From NCBI GenBank assembly GCA_015680685.1, contig MNCI01005936.1:200425-224369 (forward strand): a stretch of 23,945 nt of DNA, read 5' to 3'. Under the pieces are notes generated by a model that was not told where the DNA came from, ran no database searches, and worked only from the letters and a program-made list of their open reading frames with translations. Origin of the DNA: Gnetum montanum. Taxonomy: Eukaryota > Streptophyta > Gnetopsida > Gnetales > Gnetaceae. The translations under genes were made by a program, and so were the position numbers. Below are positions 1-9,097 of this stretch, in pieces. Numbering within the stretch: position 1 is the stretch's first letter; each line of letters begins with the position of its first letter.

Positions 1-207
1 ACATCATGTTTCTCCAACTAGTTTTATGTCCTCTACTTCAAATTGCCACTATCACTCTCCAAAGTACCATCAACCCATGACATCCCTTGAAGGATCACCA
101 CCTTGTGCCTCTTACCATCCATCTTACCCTTGATATTCCTATACGCAACCTAATCACACACCACCACCAATGACAAAGGAAAGTTCAACACCATAATATA
201 AACCAAT
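1..207 (+). other. Coding-like Ser/Pro/His-rich fragment, possible end of copy 1 pol region
   Basis: Read from base 5, this stretch stays open except for two stops (TGA near 140, TAA near 189) and encodes a Ser/Pro/His-rich peptide with runs such as TPPPMTKESSTP. No domain is recognisable. It is cut at 207 by the inserted solo LTR (208-1120). Its continuation should therefore be sought from about 1126, where another Pro/His-rich, weakly open stretch reaches about 1560. It may be the degenerate tail of the gag-pol reading frame of gypsy copy 1, or unrelated flanking sequence. Base composition alone could produce such a peptide. Confidence 0.25.
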
Positions 208-1120
208 TGATGAGCAACAGGATACCCCTATGCCTAATCATATGAATCACAAAGCATTCACACGTGATCCAGTAGAATTCTATGGACTTTATAGTTTTTG
301 ATGCACTAGCCTTCTAGGAAGTGAATCTTTGCCTTAAGATCAATTGTTGTCTTCCCAATTACACTTATGACATACAATAGTATGGTTAAGTGTAATTGAG
401 GCATATGATTTTTATCATTTTGTATTTTATGGTTTGGTGTTTAAAGGAAGATAAACTAATTGGATTAACTAATTTAGTTTAACTAATTATTGGTATCTAA
501 CTAGTCCTAACATAAGCATCTAGTTCTACTTTTCGTACATGTCCTGAACCCATGTATCCACTACTAGGTTACCAAGTTCTATGCTACTAAGCGTACCAAG
601 TAATAATGTTGCTGGGATTACCAAGAAAATACGTGTTATGCTAAAAGTGGTCATACTTATATGTTCAATATATCTCACTTATCTTAATTTCTTTATTAAC
701 ATAATTACTGGAAAATAAGTAATAAATAGTTAAAAAAATTTAATAAATAATTGAAAACACTAAATGCATAAATGAAATATTTAATCTATCTAGAATGTTG
801 CAAGGTTTATAAAAAAGATTGTTTTTATTGCCACACACATTGTCATACTCAGGTACAATAATGCTTGAATAAAGATTCATACACTCAATGACTCTTGCTG
901 TAAGCACTCAAGAGAAAAATTCTAACTTTTAAATGAACAAACTGCAAGAGCTTCACTACTACTAAAATATTGATGCCATAAATGTGGTTGGTAGGTGCGT
1001 ATTTATAACCAAAAATAGACATTGCATTGATGGGGACTTGTTGATGCATGATATGATGCATCGACTAGGCCTTGTTCTACAAATATTCATAGAAATGTTG
1101 ATGCCAGTAGGTTTCCATCA
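208..1120 (-). mobile_element. Solo LTR of the Ty3/gypsy family, minus orientation (LTR A)
   Basis: The left end TGATGAGCAACAGG matches the end of LTR C (20647, TGATGAGTGGCGAGG). The body aligns by eye with LTR C and inverted LTR D: shared blocks are the TTGAATAAAGAT box near 863, the GCAAGGTTTATAA block near 798 and the GTGGTCATACTTAT block near 647. On the minus strand the LTR begins TGATGG at 1120 and has a TATA box at 1007-1000. The five bases outside each end are ccaat (203-207) and caaat (1121-1125), which looks like a target-site duplication with one change. No polypurine tract or primer-binding site adjoins it, so it is best read as a solo LTR left by LTR-LTR recombination. The right end is less certain than the left. 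Confidence 0.7.
1000..1007 (-). promoter_or_regulatory. TATA box of LTR A
   Basis: The minus strand reads GGTTATAAATACGCACC, a strong plant TATA context. LTR C (21368-21361) and LTR D (7694-7687) carry TATAAATA at the equivalent place. It lies about 115 bp inside the LTR start, so U3 is short. Confidence 0.55.
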
Positions 1121-1125
1121 CAAAT

Positions 1126-2937
1126 GCGAAAACATCCCTTCTTTAGGAAAGGTCGTAAGTTGAAGCAAAACATCCATGAACATACCACATCATCTAGACC
1201 AGCATAGTGTTAATCTAGTACAATGCCTCCCTTTTCATCACCACCATCCTCTAATCATACATAAGGGCCACCATCCATTGTTACTCGAATCCCAAGCCTA
1301 AACAATGAATCTAATACTGTTGGGAGACCAACCAATCCATGCATATCGTATTATGATCAAGGGTGCCATTGTGGCCTAGACATCCATAACGTTAACACAC
1401 CTCATACCCTACCCCACCATACATTTAATAATTAAGTGTGTGATCAACAATTTTCCTACCTAGCAGCTGCAACTCCAAAAGGCACCTAATGGCTTGGGAA
1501 TGAACGGTTACCAACGTTTTATATATGCATGGATCCTATCTATCTGCTTATTAATCCTTGTCATAGCCAAATGTTTAGTCTTGGGGGAAGCTCCCCATTC
1601 TAATATTTAGGATTCATAAGTGTTTTTCATCTTCTTATTTTACAATTTTTTATGATTTTCTTATTTCTTAATACAATTTTTCCTATTCCTTCCAATATTT
1701 TCTATTTGTTGTTTTCATTTTCTTTGTCATGTAATCTTGCTTGTGGATAAAATGATCATGTAGCCCATTGAGGTGAGGTTTCCTCTATGTTTTTGAGTCA
1801 TAAGTGATTGATTATTTGGATAGTGAGACCACATCATCCATCCACTCATTCCATTAACAAGAGATTCTTACCTTGGTATAATGTTATTCTTTTTCATCAT
1901 CCAACCTAATAATAAATTCATAATCATTGTGCTTGGTAGTTGAGTGTAGAACCAAGGAGGAATGTAAAGCATGTGACATTAAGGGGATTTGTGGATTCTC
2001 TTTGCTCACTTTTGTTTGTTCTATCACGTTGCTTTAGTTGTAATTATATCCTTGTAGGTTTAATGAACATTGGGAGTAAGAGTCACATAAAAAGGCACTG
2101 AATAAATTTTTGAGGGTTCCACTAGAAATACATGTACGAATGCCTAAAGGTTGGTAGCTTCTTAGAACTTCCATCAAAGAAAAAAAAACATGTGTACCAT
2201 AACTAAGCTTCTCCCTTGGACAAAATGCCAAGTGATGTTACTTCTTGAAACTATGATAGTCTTATAGTTGTTAGTTGAAGTGATGAACTGATGCGATGTC
2301 ACTGAAATGTGGTTTGGACTTGGTTTGAATCTTGGAAGGAAGGGATAATAATTACTTAACCAAGGGTTAATAACACACAAGGTTTCATTATGTCTCTGGT
2401 AAGATACCTCACATCCCAATTTCTACAATCCTTTCTACAATCCATCTCATCTTGCTGTCTGTATGATCCTAACTTGTGGTCTTGTGTAAAATAGAGTTTT
2501 TATCTTAAATTGGTGGTTTTAACATGTGTGTTTTGTTGCATAGGTATGCATTTTATTTAACCTCTTTAGTACCTATAGACATTTTTAGGTGTGGTTATAC
2601 AAGGGCATCATGGGCTAGAGCCTGCTTTGGGAAGGATCCACTTGTGTAACATTTGTCACTTGTACTTGTTTGATACAACCACATCATTTTTAACCTTTCA
2701 AAAACTTCATTGTTAAGTTTCATGTTTTCCCTTATCATGTAAATTTCTTTGTTCCACAACATCAATTTAATGCCCATTTTTCTTGCATCTTTCAAAGTTT
2801 TTAACATCGAGAACTCTACCTTCAACACTTATGGTGCCTAAAACTGATTTTCCACTTACCTTAGAACTATGGACCTAACCTCCAACCTTCCAACCAATCC
2901 TAGAGCTTCATTTCCCATGCTTAGTACCCTCATTCAA
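1126..2937 (+). other. Long spacer downstream of pol, gypsy copy 1
   Basis: No ORF here looks real; the minus-strand frames in it are short and show no domain. It aligns piecewise with the stretch after integrase in copy 2 (12652-14289) and, reversed, with copy 3 (23272-21990). Shared landmarks are the T-rich block at about 1610-1720, a box near 1946-2005 (gaggaatgtaaagcatgtga, compare 13346-13370) and the box at 2598-2650. A TGGGG/CCCCA stem with a GAAGCT core lies at about 1582-1597. G-rich runs of this type are common just after the end of pol in plant gypsy elements. The stretch is therefore read as the untranslated spacer between pol and the accessory ORF. Confidence 0.5.
2598..2650 (+). 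repeat. Conserved spacer box, copy 1
   Basis: This box contains acaagggcat followed by gcctgctttgggaaggatcc. Near-identical boxes occur at 13968-14020 (+) and 22161-22210 (-), each between pol and the accessory-ORF leader. It is a reliable anchor for aligning the three copies. Its function is unknown. Confidence 0.6.
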
Positions 2938-3030
2938 TGTACATTCATGGACCCCAATATCAACTACCTAATATTGGGTCAGCCTCGATGTTGGATAGCT
3001 GATATCGGGTCTCACAAAACCTATATATAT
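2938..3030 (+). promoter_or_regulatory. Promoter-like block resembling an LTR U3, upstream of the accessory ORF
   Basis: The stretch contains paired AATATC/GATATC half-palindromes (ccccaatatcaactacc near 2951, gctgatatcgggtc near 2998), then a TATA element CCTATATATATGATCC at about 3021-3036. The start of the genuine 3' LTR B (6525 on) has the same order: ccccaatattgaatacccgat, then gatatc, then a TATA box. Copy 2 has a comparable block at 14290-14392 before the same leader. It is either an internal promoter for the accessory ORF or a relic of an LTR. No LTR terminus (TGATGAG or CTCATCA) adjoins it, which favours the first reading. Confidence 0.4.
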
Positions 3031-3605
3031 GATCCTCACAGTGCCCAAAGTTCATTTCCATCATTTGCAACAAGGGGCATTTTTCAAATTTTATTTTGCA
3101 ACTTAGAGCTCTACATAACCACTTTCTACTTGTGATATTTGGCTCTTTTATGCTTTGATTTTTGTGCCATTTGGACCTATTTGAACTCGGAGTGTTCCAA
3201 TTAGTTGTGGGTGGGGGGGTGTGTGTGTGGGGTGTGGTTGCTTGCATGGGAAACCTATTCCAATTTTTGACAATTTGCTATCACTTGGAGGATATTATAA
3301 GGGTAAGAATGTTGAGAACCATAAGTGATATAATGAAAAATCAATTGTGGTAATGTCAAAAACCTTAATTTTTTCACCCAAGGGACCATAACCATCATAA
3401 CATGTCACACATAAGGAAAAAGGAACCAACTATGGAAGGTCAATTAAGAACATAGATACTTTTTGGGCATTTTTTTGAAAATTTTTCTAACTCTGTAATC
3501 ATATGAATTAAAGAACATAAGGAAACTAAGGTAACAAGTAAGGTATAAACCTGTTGATGATAAAGCACATAACCTTAGTAACACCCAATCTTTGCTTGAT
3601 TGTAG
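3031..3605 (+). other. Leader of the accessory ORF, copy 1
   Basis: This is the non-coding stretch between the TATA-like element and the ATG at 3606. It aligns with copy 2 at 14390-14650 (shared catcattt...aacaagggg and TTTTTTGAAAATTTTT blocks) and with copy 3, reversed, at about 22060-21793 (tatcac...tggaggat, then a TTTTTTAAATTTTT block). A G/T-rich tract (3207-3237, a run of seven G inside GT repeats) is unique to this copy. The short ORFs here are not conserved between copies. Confidence 0.45.
3543..3605 (+). promoter_or_regulatory. Putative short intron ending at the accessory ORF start
   Basis: A donor-like AG/GTATAAAC at 3541-3550 and an acceptor-like TTGATTGTAG directly before ATGGCC at 3606 bound 63 bp. 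Copy 3 has AAG/GTATCAAC and TGTGTGTGTAG/ATGGCA bounding 60 bp on the minus strand (21852-21793), although the sequence between has diverged. An alternative donor is at 3531 (AAG/GTAACAAGT). The length is at or below the usual plant minimum. The conserved acceptor may instead pair with a distant upstream donor. Confidence 0.3.
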
Positions 3606-6368
3606 ATGGCCCCAAAAAGAGGAGCACAAGAAGAACCTTCATAGTGAACCACCAAATGTTCATGAGATGGTTGAGGCTAGCAAGGTGAGTAGGCAGAGCA
3701 TGAGGAGTAGGAGGCACAATCCTTCAACATTCATTAAGAGGCTCCTATTACTTGGTAGTTAGTCCAAGGAGAGGCTGCAAAACCCCAAGCTCCCACATAG
3801 GGACAACATCTCACATTTTTTTCGGAATTCCTTGAAGTAATTCAAGAAAAATCCATGTTAACTATGGTCATTTTCAAAATGAACTTCAGCCCATTTATGG
3901 AGTTTTCTCTAGAAGGAATTTAGATGCAACTTTAGGCATCACCTTTGTGACCCATTCTTTTAGATAGTGGCGAGTGGTACCTTGGTGAAACATACTAATT
4001 CTAGCACAATAAAGAAGAAGGCACCACTACCAACATTTGTGGAGTTAATGTTTCATTTTTGGTTAAAGTTATCACCAAAGCTCTGAATCTACCAAATGAA
4101 GGGGCTAAGTTAGCCCATCTATCTACAAGATCTAACCCTGACACAAGAAAGCTGTGGCTAAGATGAACATATGGCAAAGATGACAAGATGTATAATGAAT
4201 TGACTCTTGTAGAGGGGACATACTTTAAGATAAGCATGTATCATCTCTTCCCAACCAAGGGGCTTAATAGAATTTCAACCTATGTGGCTAGGGGAAGTAT
4301 TGTTCTAATGGGCAAATATGTAGCCAATCTTCCTCAATTATACTACACAGAAATTTAGAGGCTGTTTGAGAAGAAAAAGGTAGGGAAGCCAACACTTCCA
4401 TTTCCTTTCCTAATCAGAAGCTGTGTAAATGTACTATAATCCTTGGGTACACAAACGATGTTCCCAAGAAGGTTTAAAATGCTTCTTTGCTAAACTCCTT
4501 AAACCAGCAATGCCAAGGAAAGACCTTGGTGAGGAACAAGAACTAGAAAAAGGAAGAAAAACCTAAGAAAGAAGCTAAACAAGAGCCTGAATAGCATTGT
4601 GAGTTGCAAGTTCCACCTTTGTTGCCAGAAGACTACAAGCTAGTAATGAGCCATTTGTAGAAAATTGTAGAAACACTAAGTTGGAAAAGCAGAGAGGAAT
4701 CTAGCCTCTTTAGAGTCATTGATGATGCTGTGCAATCCACTACCTTGGTAAATCTGATAAGGGGGTAGATCTCACTATAATTAGGAGGAGAATTACAATG
4801 GTCATGGAAAATCTATGGTAATGCCACATCCTTCCAAGTGATGCTTGAAATGGAAGAAGGTGTCATAGTAGTGGTAATGCAACACTAGGATGTGGTAGGC
4901 ATGGCTGAAGTAATTACAAATCATATCAAAGAATCATTCAATGTACTTGTTGTTCCCTCAGTAGATTTGAAAGGGACTAGAGGTGCACAAATGCTCACTA
5001 GGACTTTGATGACTCTTGTGGCACATGAGGATGTGTTAGATCAACTACTACAAATAGGGGAAGTAATGACTACCTTGTTTGATATCCCTAGTGATGTCAC
5101 TATAGCATAGTCAAACCTCATAGCCACCAAAGGGAAGCTAGTTATGATTGAGACCAGGGCAGAGCACACAGAGGTAGAGGTACAATGTTTGCAATAAGAT
5201 CTAGCTATTCTAAAAGCTGAATGATGGGATCCTACTTGATTTATTGTGCCTGACTAGCTAGAATAATTTAAAATAGAGTAGCTGATCAAGTTGACTAAGG
5301 AGAATGAAGTGTTGAAGCAAGAAAAGAAGAAGGTGTTCTGAATGCCTCCATTGCAGAGGCACAATCTTATGTTCATAAAAAGGCATTAATTGTCATCAAG
5401 GAAGAAAATAAATAGCTCATAACAGAAAACTCCAAGTTGATCATCGTTGAACAACAAAAGAATATTTTGGAAGAAAGCATTCATTACTTGAGGGAACAAC
5501 TGATGAGGGGCAACCAAGATATCAGTAGATTGACCAGGGAAAATAGAACCCTCTCAATGGAGAAGATTTGTGCCATTCGACAGAAGTTAGCAATTGAAAT
5601 AAGTGCATGGAAGAATGAGGCCAAGAAGCATGAAAAGCTGAAAGAACACTTTTGCAAATAGGTAGGCATGTACAGTAAATAAATGAAAAGAAAATATAGA
5701 TGGCCAAAGCCCACATTGGGCCCAATACAAAATCTTGATTGGCATCTAATTTTGGATAGTTATGCACTAGTCCATCAAGCTGAGGTGAAAAATAAAGACC
5801 TGTAGATCAAAGACTTTAAAGAATACAAGGAATTGGCTAACCTTAGATATGTCAACCTTGCCATGTTAATAGTAGGTCAGCCTAGAAATGAGCTAGAAAA
5901 ATAGGTAGTAACCACCTATGCACTATATGAGAAAGAGTTAGTAGACAAAATGGCTACTTTGAAAAAGTTCACATAGAAAACTCAAAACTTGAGGTGATTA
6001 AAGCCTGCTATCATGGAAAAAAGGATGTCACTTCAGACTTGGCCAAGAGACTCACAAATTATCATAAATTCAAATAAAAGGCTGGGGCATTCAAAAAGGA
6101 GTGATGATAGTTTGCAGCCTCGTACATGAAGGCCAAAAAATGTTTTTGCTACTACCATGCCCTTGGGATGTATCGATGCCAACACACATTGGTTTAGTAG
6201 CCTAGATGGTACAAAACCCATAGATAGAAGAAGAAATGTTACAAGCCCTCCTCAATTGTTACTAGTTTTAGAAGCTTGGCGACAAAGGGAAGCAACCAAT
6301 GGAGGAGCCATTGCCTCTAAGAACTATAAGAGCTTCCCTAGTTTTGTGTCTTATAATTTTATATCCTA
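3606..6368 (+). pseudogene. Decayed accessory ORF 3' of pol, coiled-coil protein (copy 1)
   Basis: The ATG at 3606 opens MAPKRGAQEEPS and then meets stops, and the coding signal shifts by one frame near 3640-3830. From about 3830 to 4360 the starting frame is largely open. It contains a hydrophobic, conserved-looking stretch around 4209-4360 with motifs MYHLFPTKGLNR and ARGSIVLMGKYV. A Lys/Glu-rich linker lies near 4540. From about 5270 to 5960 heptad-rich sequence (LIKLTKENEVLKQEK, LREQLMRGNQDISRLTREN) predicts a long coiled coil. A C-terminal tail ends at TAA 6366-6368. The full length would be about 920 residues. There is no zinc knuckle, protease or polymerase motif, so it is not gag-pol. 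It sits immediately before the polypurine tract and 3' LTR, the position of env-like or additional ORFs in plant Athila and Tat elements. No signal peptide or clear transmembrane segment was seen, so calling it env-like rests on position only. Many stops are TAG or TAA where Gln would fit. Confidence 0.55.
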
Positions 6369-6515
6369 ATTTTATAAAAAAAAACACCACTACGGCATGT
6401 ATAAGTCCATTTTTTTGTTGTTTGAGTTAGTTAATAATTTCATACCTTTCCAACATTTATTGTAAAGAACTTATTCCTCATTTTGTTGAACTTGAGGATG
6501 ATTTTTCATTTAGTC

Positions 6516-6524
6516 ATGAGGGTA
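6516..6524 (+). promoter_or_regulatory. Polypurine tract before LTR B
   Basis: The sequence catttagtcatgagggta runs directly into the LTR start TGATGAG at 6525. Copy 3 has the same context on the minus strand (catttagtcatgggggta before TGATGAG at 21422). The tract primes plus-strand DNA synthesis and fixes the left border of the 3' LTR. It carries one G-to-A change relative to copy 3. Confidence 0.65.
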
Positions 6525-7165
6525 TGATGAGTAATCATTTGTCAACCCCAATATTGAATACCCGATACTGGATATGCAAATTCGGGTCCTAGGAAACAAT
6601 GTCAGATATCTGATAGCATCTCTTCCATGCTAGCCTATAAACACAACACTTAGATGCACCGTTGTGATATAGTTTTAGTTGTCAGTTTTTGATAGTCTTT
6701 CTTGGATTTTTGAATTCAAGTTCTATTATTCCCAATGCATGCCTGCAGTGTGATGTTTGTGATTGTACACCATTCTTATTCAAGCAGTGTATTATTTGGC
6801 AAACCTAGTGATGTACGCTTGGCAATCCCAGTGTTTATATGAAGTCCAAGGCATGTATGGATGATTAGAAATGAATATTCATTGCATGTAGGCTACTTTA
6901 GATTTTTTTCATTATTCATTAGCTTAATTAATTATCTCTTTATTGTCATTAGGAGTAACATAGGATTAGACAACATCATATACCTCACTTTGGACTAAAT
7001 CATACATGACAAAGGTACTACTTGTCTAAGTGGGAAGACAACGAACTGTGGTCAAGGCATAATGATCTAAATACACAACTAGTCCCATCCACAGAGTTTA
7101 ACCACATCATGCATGAACGCTTGTGATTTGTATGGTTGGGCATAGGGTTACCTCACCACTCATTA
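6525..7165 (+). mobile_element. 3' LTR of gypsy copy 1 (LTR B)
   Basis: It starts TGATGAGTAATC directly after the polypurine tract and ends GGGTTACCTCACCACTCATTA at 7165, matching the reversed end of LTR C (GGGTTACCTCGCCACTCATCA). It is 641 bp, shorter than C (776 bp) and A (913 bp). A TATA element CCTATAAACAC lies at about 6634-6644, only ~111 bp inside the LTR. U3 is therefore short and R-U5 long. The terminal base pair has decayed from CA to TA. The right flank is the inverted LTR fragment D rather than unique sequence, so no target-site duplication can be judged. Confidence 0.72.
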
Positions 7166-7803
7166 ATAAATATATGGTCCCACTCTCCATGCACATCGTA
7201 AACATGTATAACATTGTTGGGTTACCAAAGGTTAAGTGTTGCTAGGATTATCAAGTGTCAAGTGCATGGTCGAAGTGATCATACTTATGTGTGTAATCAT
7301 CATCATCAAGTGCATGGTCGAAGTGATCATCATCAAGTGCATGGTCGAAGTGATCATACTTATGTGTGTAATTAATTGCTATTTCATCTAGCTAGCTTAC
7401 TTTAGCTTAATTACTTGGTAGTATTAAATAAAATTGCATAAAACATTAAATACATGAATAAAATATTTAAGCTAGCTAAGGTGCTGCAAGGTTTGATTAG
7501 AAAGCTTGTCTTTATTGCTACATACACTACCATGCTTAGTTACAACAGTGCTTGAATAAAGATCTATACACTGAATGACTTCTACTATAGGAATTTTGGA
7601 AAATATTCTAACTCTAGAGGAAAGAAACTATAAGAAATTTTCTATGCTATGATAAAAACTTATCAAAACCATGTGCCTAAGTGATATATTTATAGGTTGG
7701 CATACACCTTGTGATATCAAATATCTAACATCGCTTCTTGGGCCTTGATATTGAGTATCTGATATCAAGGCTCTGATATTGGAGCTAGGCCAAATATGGT
7801 TCA
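7166..7803 (-). mobile_element. Inverted, truncated LTR fragment of the same family (LTR D)
   Basis: From 7166 the + strand follows LTRs A and C rather than B: the gttgggttaccaaag block, the GTGGTCGTA-like block, GCAAGGTTTGAT near 7477 and GCTTGAATAAAGATC near 7550. The element is therefore in minus orientation. On the minus strand TATAAATA is at 7694-7687, preceded by paired GATATC sites at 7770 and 7713. The last ~200 bp expected at its 3' end (CTCATCA terminus) are missing where it meets LTR B. The outer border is unclear, between about 7803 and 7870. The stretch from there to 8092 shows nothing recognisable. Confidence 0.6.
7258..7372 (+). repeat. Tandem repeat inside LTR D
   Basis: The 21-base run beginning TCAAGTGCATGG and ending AAGTGATCA occurs three times without change, at 7258, 7306 and 7333. 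Copies 1 and 3 are followed by TACTTATGTGTGTAAT, while copy 2 is cut short after TCA. The equivalent LTR stretches in A (about 640) and C (about 21050) have a single copy, so the expansion is local and fairly recent. Confidence 0.8.
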
Positions 7804-8437
7804 TGAAAGTGGTAGAATTTGAAATTGTTGCCGATGATACTTATCCAAGAAGCCAAAATATAGTACTAGTCTTTGGAGCTGGAATCCATCCACATATATA
7901 GTATAATGCTAGAATTATTTAACAATAAGTACTAGACATACACTAGAATGTTCAATTTGAGGAAATAGATCCAAGAATGGAAGCAAGTAAATCATGAGTC
8001 CTTAGATGTAGCTCTAGGTAGGTGCTACTCTCTCTTGCATTGATGCCAAGGCCATGAATTATTTCAAAGGAAGTAGCTTCATCACATCATAGATGGGATC
8101 CAAAACAAAACATGGGAAACCCTTGGGGGTTTATGCCCAATAGAGACTTTTTGAAATGTAAGCCCATTAAATCCAAAGGTTGATAAAAAATATGACCAAA
8201 GAAGAAGGGGAGTTGAAAAATGTGAAAGTATGAAGAAATATAATAGGAATCCCTCCATTCATAAGAGGAAGGTATGGCTGTATGATAGAGAGGAGGAAGC
8301 ACCATTAGATGAAATGGTGTAGCGAAAGACCTTACTGACACAAAAATATGTCATTGAAACATTAGCTAAGGTGGATAAAATATGGGGCTCATTAGATGAG
8401 AAGTTCCAAACTGATCTTAAAATTATGGAGGAGAAGG

Positions 8438-8524
8438 AAGAGTAAGGGAGTAGTAAATAAAATAGAAGGAGAAGGAAAGATATGGAAAGGAGTTATCATT
8501 AACAAAAAAGTAAGACTACAGTGG
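8438..8524. repeat. Left arm of an 87-bp perfect inverted repeat
   Basis: Bases 8438-8524 are the exact reverse complement of 9011-9097. Everything else in the window that is repeated is strongly diverged, so perfect identity is unexpected. The other arm lies between two Ns. Confidence 0.85.
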
Positions 8525-9007
8525 TCAATGAGGTTGTAGATTCAAAAATAGATGACAACAGATGTGATATCTACCAATACAAACATCCCAAAGGATGTTG
8601 TCTTATGTTGTTAGATCTACAAGAATTTGGGCTATATGATTAAACCTAAAATTTGCAAAAAGGTAGCCACCTAGGAGATTGCCTTACCCACAAGGCAATT
8701 ATAGGTAGTAGTTCCCCCAAAACTAGTATTATCCAAGTGGAATACCACCTCAACCTTAGGAGCAATATCAATAGTGGCATCCATAGTCATGGGGAATGTC
8801 ATCACTGTGGTAGCAGTATCCTTACTAGTAGCTAAATCCCTATGGATATTATGTCTAGCACCCTATAGCTCCTTGTGGCTCTATGAGCTGCACTTCTTTT
8901 TCACATCATTACTATCCTCCTAAATATTATTGAATGCTTACTCCAAGAAGCAAGTCTTCTTCCACTTATCCTCCTTCATATCCATCACCTAACTCTACAC
9001 CATCTAN

Positions 9008-9097
9008 CAACCACTGTAGTCTTACTTTTTTGTTAATGATAACTCCTTTCCATATCTTTCCTTCTCCTTCTATTTTATTTACTACTCCCTTACTCTT
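9008..9097. repeat. Right arm of inverted repeat, a 90-bp island between two Ns
   Basis: The Ns at 9007 and 9098 isolate 90 bases, of which 87 (9011-9097) are the exact reverse complement of 8438-8524. This is most simply a short contig placed in the wrong orientation or used twice during scaffolding, not a biological repeat. Confidence 0.75.

Noticed and set aside
2938-3240. A full 5' LTR of a non-autonomous element starting near 2938
   Set aside because: The U3-like motifs and TATA fit, but no TGATGAG start, CTCATCA end or primer-binding site was found. The same block follows pol and the conserved box in copy 2, so an internal position is more likely. It cannot be excluded.
2960-3247. 95-aa minus-strand frame with a Thr/Pro-rich start
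   Set aside because: The start comes from the G/T tract on the other strand; the region is leader and promoter-like DNA, and the frame is not conserved in copy 2.
6850-7165. An inversion inside an LTR
   Set aside because: At first 6850-7165 looked like an inverted block inside a minus-strand LTR. The polypurine tract and TGATGAG start at 6525 show it is the end of a complete forward LTR (B) next to a separate inverted fragment (D).
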